Source: Massilia sp. Root335 (lineage in GTDB: Bacteria; Pseudomonadota; Gammaproteobacteria; Burkholderiales; Burkholderiaceae_D). Taken from it: 64,000 nt of DNA. A program made the translations under genes and the position numbers. The stretch is from assembly GCF_001425685.1 (NCBI RefSeq), contig NZ_LMCY01000044.1:182573-246572 (forward strand). Direction: 5' to 3'. The notes below the pieces were generated by a model. That model had not been told where the DNA came from, ran no database searches, and saw only the letters and a list, made by a program, of their open reading frames with translations. The stretch's first letter is position 1. Each line of letters starts with the position of its first letter. Positions 1 through 9,004 of this stretch are shown one piece after another.

Positions 1-431
1 TCGATGCGCTGCGCGACGAAGTCGACGGGCTTGAGACTGGTCTCCAGCCGCACGTCCGTGTCGGGCCACGCGGCCTGGAACCGGTCGATGCGCGGCAGCA
101 GCCATTTGGCCGCGAATGCGGGGCTGACCGTCACGGTGAGCACGCCGTGGGTCGATCCTTCCTTGAGCCGTTCCAGCCCGAGGGCAAGCCGGTCGAACCC
201 GGCCCGGATGTCCGGCAGCGCCCGTTCGGCCGCCTCGGTCGTCACGAGGCGGGCACGTCCGCTGGCCGTGCGATGAAACAGGGGCATGCCGAGCCAGTCC
301 TCCAGCATGCGGACGAGTTGCCCGACGGCGGCCGGCGTGACGTTGAGTTCGGCCGCCGCGGCCGAAAAGCTCTGGTGACGCGCGCTCGCTTCGAAGGCAC
401 GCAAGGCGTTGAGATGGACGGGCGCTTTCAT
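1..431 (-). CDS. LysR-family transcriptional regulator, 3' part cut by window edge
   Basis: About 143 N-terminal residues are visible, reading leftward from an ATG at 431 and running off the window. The start MKAPVHLNALRAFEASARH followed by SFSAAAAELNVTPAAV is the classic LysR winged-helix DNA-binding region. It continues into the linker helix and the beginning of the substrate-binding domain (LTVTVSPAFAAKWLLPRI), which resembles the GcvA-like subgroup. The gene diverges from the oxidoreductase operon starting at 569, across a 137-bp gap. That is the usual LysR arrangement, so it probably controls that operon. The effector cannot be inferred. Confidence 0.9.
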   Translation of the reverse strand, partial: MKAPVHLNALRAFEASARHQSFSAAAAELNVTPAAVGQLVRMLEDWLGMPLFHRTASGRARLVTTEAAERALPDIRAGFDRLALGLERLKEGSTHGVLTVTVSPAFAAKWLLPRIDRFQAAWPDTDVRLETSLKPVDFVAQRI

Positions 432-468
432 GGCACTAAACTTTTTCTATCAGTGCCGCACAGTTTAT

Positions 469-484
469 CTCATTTGTCGATGAG
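469..484. promoter_or_regulatory. possible LysR operator between the divergent genes
   Basis: CTCAT and ATGAG form an inverted repeat with a 6-bp spacer in the gap between the LysR gene and the SDR operon. LysR proteins bind short interrupted dyads of this general kind. The arms are only 5 bp, so this is a weak prediction. Confidence 0.3.
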
Positions 485-568
485 CTCTTTCAGACGCACA
501 CTCCTTTCCGTCGCAAAGCAAATCTTCTCCGAGCAGCGAGCTCGGCAAACACTGGAAAGGTAAATACC

Positions 569-1342
569 ATGAGCACTCAATTCAAAGGCAGGAAACTGCT
601 GGTCGTCGGCGGCACCAGCGGGATGGGGTTCGCGGCGGCCCGGACGGTCGTCGCGGAGGGCGGCAGCGTCGTCATCGTCGGCAATCGGCCGGACAAGACC
701 GAGGACGCGCGCCGGGAACTTGCCGCGCTGGGCCAGGTGACGGCACTCACCGCCGACCTGGCGCGCGAAGACGGTCTCGCGCAACTGCTCGCAACGATCG
801 ATGCGCACCACGCGGACATCGACCTGCTGGTCAATGCCGCCGGCGTGTTTTTCCCGAAACCGTTCCTGGCGCACGAGGAGGCGGATTACGACCAGTACAT
901 GAAGCTGAACAAGGCCCTCTTCTTCATCACGCAGAAGGTCGCGGCCAACCTGGTCGCCGGCGAGCGGCCGGGCGCGATCGTCAACATCGGCTCGATGTGG
1001 GCCAAACAGGCGATCGCGGCGACGCCGTCGTCCGCCTATTCCATGGCCAAGGCCGGCCTGCATGCGCTGACCCAGCACCTGGCGATGGAACTCGCGCCGA
1101 GCCGCATCCGCGTCAACGCCGTGTCGCCGGCGGTCGTGCAGACCCCGATCTATGAAGGCTTCATCCCGAAAGCCGACGTGCACAGCACGCTCCAGGGATT
1201 CAACGGCTTCCACCCGATCGGCCGCGTCGGTACGCCGCAGGACGTTGCCGAGGTCATCGCCTTCCTGCTGTCGGACAAGGCGGACTGGGTGACGGGCGCG
1301 ATCTGGGACGTCGACGGCGGCGTCATGGCCGGCCGCAACTAA
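569..1342 (+). CDS. SDR-family oxidoreductase
   Basis: A 257-residue short-chain dehydrogenase/reductase of classical length. The cofactor loop GGTSGMG lies at residues 14-20, the NAAG motif starts at N89, and the catalytic pair is Y157 and K161 (YSMAK). The C-terminus ends in the usual WDVDGG segment. An AAAGG ribosome-binding site precedes the ATG. It is the first gene of a tight five-gene operon (569-4551) divergent from a LysR regulator. The family reduces or oxidises alcohols and ketones with NAD(P)H; the substrate cannot be read from sequence. Confidence 0.92.
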   Translation: MSTQFKGRKLLVVGGTSGMGFAAARTVVAEGGSVVIVGNRPDKTEDARRELAALGQVTALTADLAREDGLAQLLATIDAHHADIDLLVNAAGVFFPKPFLAHEEADYDQYMKLNKALFFITQKVAANLVAGERPGAIVNIGSMWAKQAIAATPSSAYSMAKAGLHALTQHLAMELAPSRIRVNAVSPAVVQTPIYEGFIPKADVHSTLQGFNGFHPIGRVGTPQDVAEVIAFLLSDKADWVTGAIWDVDGGVMAGRN

Positions 1343-1368
1343 ATCGCTATCACACGGGAGTCCGAATC

Positions 1369-1713
1369 ATGATGCACGACTGGAATACCTACCGAAACGC
1401 CCTGCTGGAACGCGTGGGCGACTATGCCAGACAAAGCCCGGACGTCGTACGCGGCCTGATGGCCATCGACGGCGCCGCCGCCAGGACCGGCCACCTGGCG
1501 CCCAGGATACATGAACTGATCGCCCTGGCTGTCGCCGTCACGACGCGCTGCGACGGGTGCATTGCCGTGCACACCCAGAAGGCCGTCGAACACGGCGCCA
1601 CCCTGGAAGAAATTTCGGAAGCGCTGGGCGTCGCGATCGCGCTGAACGCGGGCGCCGCACTGACCTACTCGGCGCGCGTGCTCGAAGCGCACGCCCAGCT
1701 GTCCGGCAAGTGA
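1369..1713 (+). CDS. carboxymuconolactone decarboxylase/AhpD-family protein
   Basis: A 114-residue all-helical protein. The segment RCDGCIAVHTQKAVEHGAT carries the C61-x-x-C64-x-x-x-H68 motif of AhpD-like peroxidase partners. Family members are either AhpD-like thiol reductants or gamma-carboxymuconolactone decarboxylases; the CxxC favours the redox branch. A GGGAG ribosome-binding site precedes the start, and a second ATG directly follows the first. Second gene of the oxidoreductase operon, 26 bp after the SDR stop. Confidence 0.88.
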   Translation: MMHDWNTYRNALLERVGDYARQSPDVVRGLMAIDGAAARTGHLAPRIHELIALAVAVTTRCDGCIAVHTQKAVEHGATLEEISEALGVAIALNAGAALTYSARVLEAHAQLSGK

Positions 1714-1718
1714 CGCAC

Positions 1719-2402
1719 ATGCGCGTCAATGCAGACTTCTCGCGCCCCGCGGCGGTCGCGCCCGGCGAGTATCGCTGGGTCCGTTCCCCGCAAGGCGGCG
1801 TCGAACGCGTGATGCTGGACCGCCTGGGCGGCGAAGCAGCCCGGGCCACCAGCATCGTGCGTTATGCGCCGGGCGCCTGTTTTCCTCGCCACCGGCACCC
1901 CGGCGGCGAGGAGATCCTGGTGTTGTCCGGCGCATTCTGCGAGGACGGCGAGCGTTATCCGGCTGGCTGGTATCTGCGCAATCCGCCCGGTTCCGCGCAC
2001 CGGCCTTCCAGTCCCGAGGGCGCCGTCATCTTCGTCAAGCTCTGCCAGATGGAGCCCGCGGAGACCGCACCGGTCCGCATCGACGTCAACAACCCGTCGT
2101 CATGGCGGCACGGCGCGGACGGCGATACATGCCCGTTGTTCTCCAGCGCGACCGAAGTGGTGTGCGTGCACCGGCTGGCGGCCGGACAACGCCTGCCGGC
2201 GCGCTTCGACGACGGCGCCGAAGTCTTCGTGATCGCCGGCGCGGCGCGCGTGGCGGACGCGGCGTACGAATGCGGCAGCTGGCTCCGGCTGCCACCCGGC
2301 GACCGTCCGGCCATCGCGGCCGGCCCGGACGGCGCAACGCTGTATGTCAAGACCGGCCATCTGCGCGGCATGGCGGAAAAGGAACACGTATGCGAACGGT
2401 AA
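1719..2402 (+). CDS. cupin-domain protein (ChrR-like cupin)
   Basis: The start at 1719, 5 bp after the preceding stop, gives a 227-residue protein; the frame stays open further upstream but only inside the preceding gene. The first half is a cupin barrel with metal-ligand pattern H58, H60 and E64 (FPRHRHPGGEEILVLSG) and a later His in GSAHRP. The second half (from about residue 125) looks like a second, degenerate cupin with few metal ligands. It resembles the cupin part of ChrR anti-sigma factors but lacks their N-terminal zinc-binding domain. Its end overlaps the next gene by 13 bp, indicating translational coupling. Confidence 0.82.
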   Translation: MRVNADFSRPAAVAPGEYRWVRSPQGGVERVMLDRLGGEAARATSIVRYAPGACFPRHRHPGGEEILVLSGAFCEDGERYPAGWYLRNPPGSAHRPSSPEGAVIFVKLCQMEPAETAPVRIDVNNPSSWRHGADGDTCPLFSSATEVVCVHRLAAGQRLPARFDDGAEVFVIAGAARVADAAYECGSWLRLPPGDRPAIAAGPDGATLYVKTGHLRGMAEKEHVCER

Positions 2403-3514
2403 AGGTGGCGATCGTCGGCGGCGGCCTGAGCGGCTTGTACGCGGCCGCCCTGCTCGCGCAACACGGCATGACCGATTACGTGGTCATCGACGCGCGCGAC
2501 GTCGTCGGTGGCCGCATCGTGTCGACGCCTGGCGCCGCCGGCCCGGTCGACCGTTTCGACCTGGGCCCCGCCTGGTTCTGGCCGGGCTGCCAGAGCCAGC
2601 TGGATCGCCTGGTGAGCGACCTCGGCCTCGTGCGCTTCCGGCAACACGAGGCCGGCGACATGCTGGTCGAACGCACGCACAACGAAGCGCCCCTGCGCAC
2701 GCGCGGCCATGCCAGTTCGCCGGCGTCGATGCGCCTGGCCGGCGGGATGGGCGCGCTCGTCGACGCGCTGCGGCGACGCGTGGACGAGACGCGCATCGTC
2801 ACCGGTCAGGCGGTGCGGCGCATGCGTCGTGCCGGGCCCGGCGTGGAGATCGACAGCGAAGACGCGACGGGTCATGCGACGACCTGGCGCGCCGGCCATG
2901 TGCTGCTGGCGGTGCCGCCGCGCCTGGCGGAAAGCGGCATCGATTTTGCGCCGGCCCTGCCGTCATCGCTCGCCCGGCAGTGGCGTGCGACGGACACCTG
3001 GATGGCGCCGCACGCGAAATACGTCGCCGTGTACGCGGCGCCGTTCTGGCGCGACCTGGGGTTGTCCGGCGCGGCCCGCAGCATGGCCGGTCCGCTGGGC
3101 GACATCCACGACGCGTCCATGCCTGGCGGCAGCGCCGCGCTGTTCGGCTTTTTCGGTGTGCCGGCCGCCGTGCGCAAGCGTGTGCCGGACGACGTCTTGC
3201 GGGCGCACTGCCGCGCGCAGCTCGGCCGCCTGTTCGGACCGCAAGCGGCCGCGCCCACGGCCGAGTTCCTGAAGGACTGGGCATCCGATCCGTACACGTC
3301 GACCGCCATGGATGCGCATGCCACCGGCGGGCACGCGGGGGCGCCTGACGCCACGGCCCCGGCCGGCCCCTGGGAAGGACGCCTGACCGGGATCGCCAGC
3401 GAGTGGTCGTCCCGGTTTCCGGGCTATCTGGCCGGTGCCGTCGATGCCGCGAGCGTGGGCGTGCGCGCATTGCTCGATCCTTTGACCAACGACACCCTTC
3501 ATTATTTGGAATAA
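2390..3514 (+). CDS. FAD-dependent amine oxidase-like flavoprotein
   Basis: A 374-residue flavoprotein with an N-terminal FAD-binding GxGxxG (AIVGGGLSGLYAAALLAQHG) and the following VIDARDVVGGRI typical of the monoamine oxidase/amine oxidase fold. The C-terminal GYLAGAVDAASVGVRAL resembles the family's closing FAD-contact segment. It is shorter than typical MAO enzymes (about 450 residues). The start was chosen because it begins exactly at the Rossmann strand. It is the fourth gene of the operon. Substrate unknown; amines or other reduced small molecules are possible. Confidence 0.85.
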   Translation: MRTVKVAIVGGGLSGLYAAALLAQHGMTDYVVIDARDVVGGRIVSTPGAAGPVDRFDLGPAWFWPGCQSQLDRLVSDLGLVRFRQHEAGDMLVERTHNEAPLRTRGHASSPASMRLAGGMGALVDALRRRVDETRIVTGQAVRRMRRAGPGVEIDSEDATGHATTWRAGHVLLAVPPRLAESGIDFAPALPSSLARQWRATDTWMAPHAKYVAVYAAPFWRDLGLSGAARSMAGPLGDIHDASMPGGSAALFGFFGVPAAVRKRVPDDVLRAHCRAQLGRLFGPQAAAPTAEFLKDWASDPYTSTAMDAHATGGHAGAPDATAPAGPWEGRLTGIASEWSSRFPGYLAGAVDAASVGVRALLDPLTNDTLHYLE

Positions 3515-3519
3515 CGATC

Positions 3520-4551
3520 ATGAACTCCACCTATCGCGCCATGCAAGTCACCCGCCCAGGCATCCTGGAACTCGTGGAGCGGCCGATACCGTCACCCGGC
3601 GTCGGCGAAGTCCTCATCCGGATCGAAGCCTGCGGCATGTGCGGTGCGGACGTCGCCGACATCGAAGGCGCCGATCCGGCCCTGCAGCCGCCGCGCGTAC
3701 CGGGCCACGAAGTCGTCGGGCGTATCGCCGCCCTGGGCGCGCACGCGCCATCGATCTGGAAAAGGGGCCAGCGTGTCGGCGTCGGCCGGCTTGGCGGTCA
3801 CTGCAACGAGTGCGCCCCGTGCCGCCAGGGCCGGTTCACGCTGTGCCAGAACCAGCCTTTCGTCGGCGCGACGCGTGACGGCGGCTACGCGGAAATGATG
3901 GTGGCGCGGGCAACCGCGCTGGTCGCCATTCCGGACGAGCTCGACGCCGAAGACGCGGCGCCCATCCTGTGCGCAGGCATCGCCACATTCAACGCGTTGA
4001 AGAAGAGCGGCGCGCAAGCCGGCGACACCGTCGCCATCCTCGGCATCGGCGGCCTCGGGCATATGGCGGTGCAGTACGCGCGCCATATGGGTTTCCGGGT
4101 GATCGCGGTCGGGCGCGGCAGCGACATCGCCGCCGATGCGTTGGCCCTGGGCGCCCACCGCTACATCGACACCGATGTGGAGGACGCCGCCGCGCGGCTG
4201 CGAGAGATGGGCGGTGCGCAGGCGATCGTCGCCGCCATCGGCGATCCCGCCACCGTTGCCGCGCTGGCCGGCGGCCTGGCGCCGCGTGGACGGCTGGTGT
4301 TGCTCGGTGCCGGCAAGGATCCGTTGCCGGTCTCATCCGGCCAGCTGGTGGTCGGTGAGCGTGAGATCGTCGGATCGTTGACGGGCACGCCCTACGAAAA
4401 CGAAAAGACCCTCGCGTTCAGCGTGCTGGCCGGCATTCGTCCGATGATCGAGGTGATGCCGTTCGAGCGGGCCAACGAAGCCTACCAAAAGATGCGGTCC
4501 GGCGCCGCCAGGTTCCGCATGGTCCTGACCATGGCGGGCGCGGGCCGGTGA
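3520..4551 (+). CDS. zinc-dependent alcohol dehydrogenase (MDR family)
   Basis: A 343-residue medium-chain dehydrogenase. The catalytic zinc Cys is C41 (ACGMCGADV) and H63-E64 follow in PGHEVVG. The structural zinc lobe is visible as the four Cys of CNECAPCRQGRFTLC. The NAD(P) loop is GIGGLGHMAVQYA. The residue after the catalytic Cys is Gly, where many alcohol dehydrogenases have His. It is the last gene of the operon, 5 bp after the flavoprotein, and converges on lpxD. With the SDR and flavoprotein it suggests stepwise oxidation of an alcohol or amine; the substrate is unknown. Confidence 0.9.
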   Translation: MNSTYRAMQVTRPGILELVERPIPSPGVGEVLIRIEACGMCGADVADIEGADPALQPPRVPGHEVVGRIAALGAHAPSIWKRGQRVGVGRLGGHCNECAPCRQGRFTLCQNQPFVGATRDGGYAEMMVARATALVAIPDELDAEDAAPILCAGIATFNALKKSGAQAGDTVAILGIGGLGHMAVQYARHMGFRVIAVGRGSDIAADALALGAHRYIDTDVEDAAARLREMGGAQAIVAAIGDPATVAALAGGLAPRGRLVLLGAGKDPLPVSSGQLVVGEREIVGSLTGTPYENEKTLAFSVLAGIRPMIEVMPFERANEAYQKMRSGAARFRMVLTMAGAGR

Positions 4552-4563
4552 CCGTGCGGGCGC

Positions 4564-5625
4564 CTACCCCGATCGCCCCACCGGCTCCCCGCCCAGCACT
4601 TTCATGGCCCGCTCGAGCGCCCTGACCTTGTCGCGCATGGCCGACAGGTTGCGCACGAGCGCCGCGCTGCGTTCCCATTCCGCGTTCGGCGCGATCGGAT
4701 AAAAGCCCGTGTAGCGGCCCGGTTCGGCGATCGAGTTCGGCACCAGCGTGCCGGCCGTGACGTGGACGTTGTCGGCGATGTCGATGTGGCCGTTGATCAT
4801 CGCGGCGCCGCCGAACGTGCAGTGGCTGCCGATGTTGGCGCTGCCCGCCACGCCGACGCAGCCCGCCATTGCCGTGTGCGCGCCGATGCGGCAGTTGTGG
4901 CCGATCTGGATCAGGTTGTCGAGCTTCACGCCGTCTTCGATCACGGTGTCGTCCAGCGCGCCGCGGTCGATCGCCGTGTTCGAGCCGATGTCGACGTCGT
5001 CGCCGATCACCACGCGCCCCGTCTGCGGGATCTTGATGTAGATGCCGCCGTCCACGGCGAAGCCGAAGCCGTCGCCGCCGATCACGGCGCCCGAGTGGAC
5101 GATGCCGCGCGCGCCGATGACGCAGCGCGCGTGGAAGGTCACGTTGGCGAAGAAGTGCGTACTTTCGCCCACCGACGCGTCGCGCCCGATGTAGCAGCCG
5201 GCGTCGATCACGGCGCCGGGCCCGATGACGGCGCCCGCCTCCACCGTGACGTGCGCGCCGACGTACGCGGCCGGGTCCACGCGCGCGCTCGCGTGCACGA
5301 CGGCCGACGGGTGGATGCCAGGCGCGGGCGCGGCGGCGGACCCGCACAGGTATTGCGCGGTGCGCGCGAAATAGGCGTACGGGTTGTTCGTGACGATGCG
5401 TGCGCCGTCGTACGCGGCGGCGACGTCCGGCTCGTCGAGCGGCGATAGAATCAGCGCCGCCGCCCGGCTGTGCGCGGCCGCGGCCCGCAGCCGGCTGTTG
5501 CTGAGAAAGCTGATGTCCGTGGCGCCCGCGCGGTCCAGCGGGGCGATGCGCGTGACTTCGATCTGCGGATCGCCTTCCAGCCGGCCGCCGAAGCGTTCGA
5601 CCAGCTCCATGAGTCGTGTGCCCAT
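4564..5625 (-). CDS. lpxD: UDP-3-O-acylglucosamine N-acyltransferase
   Basis: A 353-residue protein with the LpxD layout: an N-terminal uridine-binding domain (about residues 1-100), a left-handed beta helix of hexapeptide repeats (about 105-310) and a C-terminal helix. LpxD transfers the second hydroxyacyl chain from acyl-ACP to the lipid A precursor in the cytoplasm. The catalytic His is in IQIGHNCRIGAHTAMAG. An AGGAGG ribosome-binding site precedes the ATG. It stands apart from bamA-skp-fabZ-lpxA, where the main lpxD usually lies, so it may be a second copy. Confidence 0.9.
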   Translation of the reverse strand: MGTRLMELVERFGGRLEGDPQIEVTRIAPLDRAGATDISFLSNSRLRAAAAHSRAAALILSPLDEPDVAAAYDGARIVTNNPYAYFARTAQYLCGSAAAPAPGIHPSAVVHASARVDPAAYVGAHVTVEAGAVIGPGAVIDAGCYIGRDASVGESTHFFANVTFHARCVIGARGIVHSGAVIGGDGFGFAVDGGIYIKIPQTGRVVIGDDVDIGSNTAIDRGALDDTVIEDGVKLDNLIQIGHNCRIGAHTAMAGCVGVAGSANIGSHCTFGGAAMINGHIDIADNVHVTAGTLVPNSIAEPGRYTGFYPIAPNAEWERSAALVRNLSAMRDKVRALERAMKVLGGEPVGRSG

Positions 5626-5731
5626 GCCCTCGCCTCCTGTCGCATCGTTACGTGTGATTGCGGTTCGACCGATGCGCCGGCCCGGCGGTTCCGGATCGCA
5701 GGGAGAACAAGGAAGCGGTGTGAGCTACCGC

Positions 5732-5785
5732 AAAAGAAAAAGCCCCGCTTGCAACCGGCGCACAGCATGCCGGTCGAAAGCGGGG
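5732..5785 (-). terminator. Rho-independent terminator of the TonB receptor gene
   Basis: On the minus strand CCCCGCTTTCGACCGGC pairs with the mirror arm GCCGGTTGCAAGCGGGG, and the hairpin is followed by CTTTTTCTTTT. It lies about 30 bp downstream of the receptor stop codon at 5813. The stem has one internal mismatch region. Confidence 0.85.
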
Positions 5786-5812
5786 ACAGGGGACGTAATG
5801 GGTACTGCGTGA

Positions 5813-8800
5813 TCAGAACTTGCCGCGGAGGCCCAGCTGGAACGTGCGGCCCGGATCATACGAGCTGAACGCCGCGTTCGGGAACTGGAAGTAGCCTTCG
5901 CGCTTGGCCTTGTTCAGGTTGACGATGTCGAACGTGATCGTCGGCCAGTTGTCGCGGCCCAGCACTTCTTCCAGGTCCACGCTGGACGAGAAGTCGGCCT
6001 GCTTGTACGAGCGGCCGTACAGTGCCGCCAGCGTCACGCCGCTCTGGTTCGCGTTGGCGGACTGGCTGCCCTGCTGGTACTGGTGCGAGATGCGCGCCAT
6101 GTAGCCGTGGTTCTCGTAGTAGAAGCCGAAGTTGTTGCTCTTCTTCGGTACGTTCAGGGCGACGAAACCGTTGGTGCCCTCGCCGCTCGCGCTCTGGTTG
6201 ATCAGCGTGGCCGTCTCGCTGAAGCCGAAGCCCCTGATCGGCAGCAGCTTGTCGAGCGGCTGGACCCAGCCGATTTCCAGGCCGCGCACGGTCAGGATGC
6301 CGCCGGCGTTACGCTCCTGGCTCATCACCACGGTCGCCACGTCCGGACCGCCGCGCGAGTTGATCGCCACCTGCTGGGTCGGGATCAGGTTGTTGTAGGT
6401 GATGCCGTAGGCGGCCAGGGCGGAGAACGGCATCGTCAGGTTGTCGATGACGGTGAAGCCCTTCACCTTTTTCTGGAACACGGTCAGGCTCACGTAGCCT
6501 TCACGTCCGGTGTACCAGTCGATGCCCAGGTCGATATTGTTCGACAGGTAGGGTTTCAGTTCCGGGCTGCCGATCGTGCCGACGTCGGCCGACGTGCCGC
6601 TGAAGTTGATGCCCGGACGCAGCGAGTTCGGGTTCGCGCGGGTCATGCTTTTCGACAGCGCGACGCGGGCCACAACGTCCTTGCGCAGCGTGATGGCGGC
6701 GGTGGCCGACGGCAGCGTGTTGTTGTACGTCGTGTCCTGGTAGACCCACTCGGTCTGGTTCGGATACTTCGAGCCGTTCTGCGTCAGGGTGGCGTTGCGC
6801 GGGTCGCTGAACGAGTTCAGGGAGCCGACGTCCTGCTTCGTGCGGACATAGCGTACGCCGGCGTTGTAGCGCACCGGGAAGCTGCCCAGCGTGGTCTCGC
6901 CATTGATCTCGGTGTAGAAGCCGGTGGTTTTCTCGCGCACATAGCCCGAGCTGGCGCCCGTCGACGAGCTCGTGGAATCCGGCGCGGTCGAATTGTAGGC
7001 GTCGTAGTTCGAATCCTTGCGGAAGCGATCCCAGTCGACGACCACGCGGCCGTTCGGGCCGGGCACCAGGTAGGTCGACAGCTTGTTCAGCGGGATCAGC
7101 GAACCCTGGTACACCAGCGGTGCCGTCTGGCCGGCCGTATAGCCGGTGCCGTAGCCCGGGTACAGCGCGGCGGCGCTGGCGCCCGGCGTGCTGGCGCCGT
7201 CGCAGGCCGGGGCGCCGTTCGGGCCCTGCAGGAACACGCTCGGGTTGTTGCCGCAGACGGCAGCCTGCCACGCGGCCGAGTTGTCCTGGCCGCGGATGCG
7301 GCGGTCGATGTCGTCGTAGGCGAGACCGGCCTTGAGGCTCAGCTTCGAATCGCCCCAGGTCAGATCGGTGTGGAAGCCCTTCGTGCTCGTCTCGCGCAGC
7401 TCGTTCTGGATGTTGACGCGGCCGCCGGCCCAGACGAAGTTCGCCGGGTCGTTGACGTCCTGGTTGAACGTGATGCTCGGCACGCCGCCGCCGTTGTTGT
7501 TGAAGGTGGCGACGAGGCCGCTGCCGGCGGCCGTGATCGGCATGACGGTCGGCGCTTCGTGCGAGAACGTCGACTTGGTGGCGTTGGCCTGCGCATCCAG
7601 TTTCAGGGTCGGGGTGATCTTCCACTCCATGCCCGGGTTGATGCCTTTCAGGTCGGTACGGTCGCGGCGCGGGCCGAACTCGATGAAGTAGCTCGCGTTG
7701 GAATACGTGCCCGACGTGACCGTGCAGCCGATGGTGCAGTTGGTGTTATCGACCTGCATGTTCAGCGGGATCGACGCGCCGTTGCGGACCGCCCAAGTGT
7801 AGGCGATGCGCTGCATGTCGTCGTCCTTCTTGCTGTACAGCGTGTCGACGTAGAAGTGCAGGTTTGCCAGCGGACGCCATTCGGCGCTGAGGATGGCCGA
7901 GCCCTTGTCGCGCGTGCCGAAGTAATCCATGAAGCGGCCCAGGCGCGGCAAGAGGGCGTTGTCGATCTGGTCGATCGTCAGGCCCGGGTTGTGCGACAGC
8001 AGGAATGCCTGGTCGATCGGGGTGCCCGCCACGAGGCCCGCGCCGGCGCCGGCCGGTACGGTGGCCGGAATGGTCCAGTTGCCGCCGCCCGTGCTGTTGC
8101 GGGTCGGCGAGGCGCTCTGCGCGGCCGTCAGGTTCGGGTTGGTCAGGCCGACGGTCTCGTAGCCGGTCGTGCGCGATTTCTGGCGGTTGACGGTGAAGCC
8201 GGCCAGGATACCGAACGTGTCGCCCCAGGTCTTGCTGGCCACGAGGGAGCCGCGGCCGCCGACGCCGTCGGCGATCTGCTGCTTCTGCGCGGTGACGCCG
8301 TACGAGACGTGCGTACCGGGATTGTCGAACGGACGCGCGCTGCGCATGTTCACGACGCCGGCGGCGCCGCCTTCGATCAGGTCGGCCGTCGGGCTCTTGC
8401 TGACGGTCAGTTTGGTGAACAGGTCGGTCGGCAGCAGATCGAGGTCGACCTCGCGGTTCGTGTTGGCGCCGTCGATCGGGCCGGACGACGCCACCGCGAT
8501 CTGCGCATTGTTCAGCAGGATCTTGGTGAAGCTCGAGCCGAGGCCGCGGATCTGGATGTTCGTGCCCTCGCCCGTCACGTCGCGCGCGATCTGCACGCCC
8601 GGCACGCGGCTCAGCGATTCGGCAATGTTCTTGTCGGGGAACTTGCCGATGTCTTCGGCGCTGATGGTGTCCTGGAAGCCGATGGCTTCCTTCTTGTCCT
8701 TGGCCGACGAAAGCAGACTGGCGCGGTAGCCGGTCACCTTGACGACGTTGACATCGGCCTGGACGGCCGGCGCGACTTGCGCGGGTGCGTCCGGGGCCGG

Positions 8801-8908
8801 TGCGGCGGCTTCCTGCGCATAGGCTTGCTGGATGAGGCCGGCGAGTACGCCCAGGCCAAGCACGACTTGCCGGCGCTGGCGGCGCCGCTGTACGGACTTC
8901 TCGATCAT
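5813..8908 (-). CDS. TonB-dependent outer-membrane receptor (Xanthomonas/Caulobacter type)
   Basis: A 1031-residue protein. It has a signal peptide ending in QQAYAQ, a Pro/Ala-rich linker, and a plug domain (about residues 55-190) with GFQDTISAEDIGKFPDKN, SRVPGVQI and the GGAAGVVNMRSARP segment. A large beta barrel follows, ending in FQLGLRGKF with the terminal Phe needed for barrel assembly. The plug signatures match the family that imports plant oligosaccharides and other large substrates using the TonB-ExbBD motor. An AGGAGA ribosome-binding site, a sigma-70 promoter (8974-9003) and its own terminator make it a monocistronic unit. No neighbour identifies the substrate. Confidence 0.93.
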   Translation of the reverse strand: MIEKSVQRRRQRRQVVLGLGVLAGLIQQAYAQEAAAPAPDAPAQVAPAVQADVNVVKVTGYRASLLSSAKDKKEAIGFQDTISAEDIGKFPDKNIAESLSRVPGVQIARDVTGEGTNIQIRGLGSSFTKILLNNAQIAVASSGPIDGANTNREVDLDLLPTDLFTKLTVSKSPTADLIEGGAAGVVNMRSARPFDNPGTHVSYGVTAQKQQIADGVGGRGSLVASKTWGDTFGILAGFTVNRQKSRTTGYETVGLTNPNLTAAQSASPTRNSTGGGNWTIPATVPAGAGAGLVAGTPIDQAFLLSHNPGLTIDQIDNALLPRLGRFMDYFGTRDKGSAILSAEWRPLANLHFYVDTLYSKKDDDMQRIAYTWAVRNGASIPLNMQVDNTNCTIGCTVTSGTYSNASYFIEFGPRRDRTDLKGINPGMEWKITPTLKLDAQANATKSTFSHEAPTVMPITAAGSGLVATFNNNGGGVPSITFNQDVNDPANFVWAGGRVNIQNELRETSTKGFHTDLTWGDSKLSLKAGLAYDDIDRRIRGQDNSAAWQAAVCGNNPSVFLQGPNGAPACDGASTPGASAAALYPGYGTGYTAGQTAPLVYQGSLIPLNKLSTYLVPGPNGRVVVDWDRFRKDSNYDAYNSTAPDSTSSSTGASSGYVREKTTGFYTEINGETTLGSFPVRYNAGVRYVRTKQDVGSLNSFSDPRNATLTQNGSKYPNQTEWVYQDTTYNNTLPSATAAITLRKDVVARVALSKSMTRANPNSLRPGINFSGTSADVGTIGSPELKPYLSNNIDLGIDWYTGREGYVSLTVFQKKVKGFTVIDNLTMPFSALAAYGITYNNLIPTQQVAINSRGGPDVATVVMSQERNAGGILTVRGLEIGWVQPLDKLLPIRGFGFSETATLINQSASGEGTNGFVALNVPKKSNNFGFYYENHGYMARISHQYQQGSQSANANQSGVTLAALYGRSYKQADFSSSVDLEEVLGRDNWPTITFDIVNLNKAKREGYFQFPNAAFSSYDPGRTFQLGLRGKF

Positions 8909-8973
8909 TGCTGTCTCCTGTGTTGTTCTGTGCCAGGACGTGCCGGTAGGCCGTCCTTATCGTTGGCAAACCC

Positions 8974-9003
8974 AGTGTAGGAGCACAATGTTAGTAGTGT
9001 CAA
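8974..9003 (-). promoter_or_regulatory. sigma-70 promoter of the TonB receptor gene
   Basis: On the minus strand a perfect TTGACA (8998-9003) and a TACACT (8974-8979, 4 of 6 matches) are separated by 18 bp. The start codon is about 65 bp downstream of the -10. Confidence 0.65.
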
Positions 9004-9004
9004 T

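Noticed and set aside
6083..8980. A 965-codon frame antisense to the TonB receptor
   Set aside because: Low-complexity Arg/Ala/Asp composition and no motif; the minus-strand receptor has plug, barrel and signal peptide.
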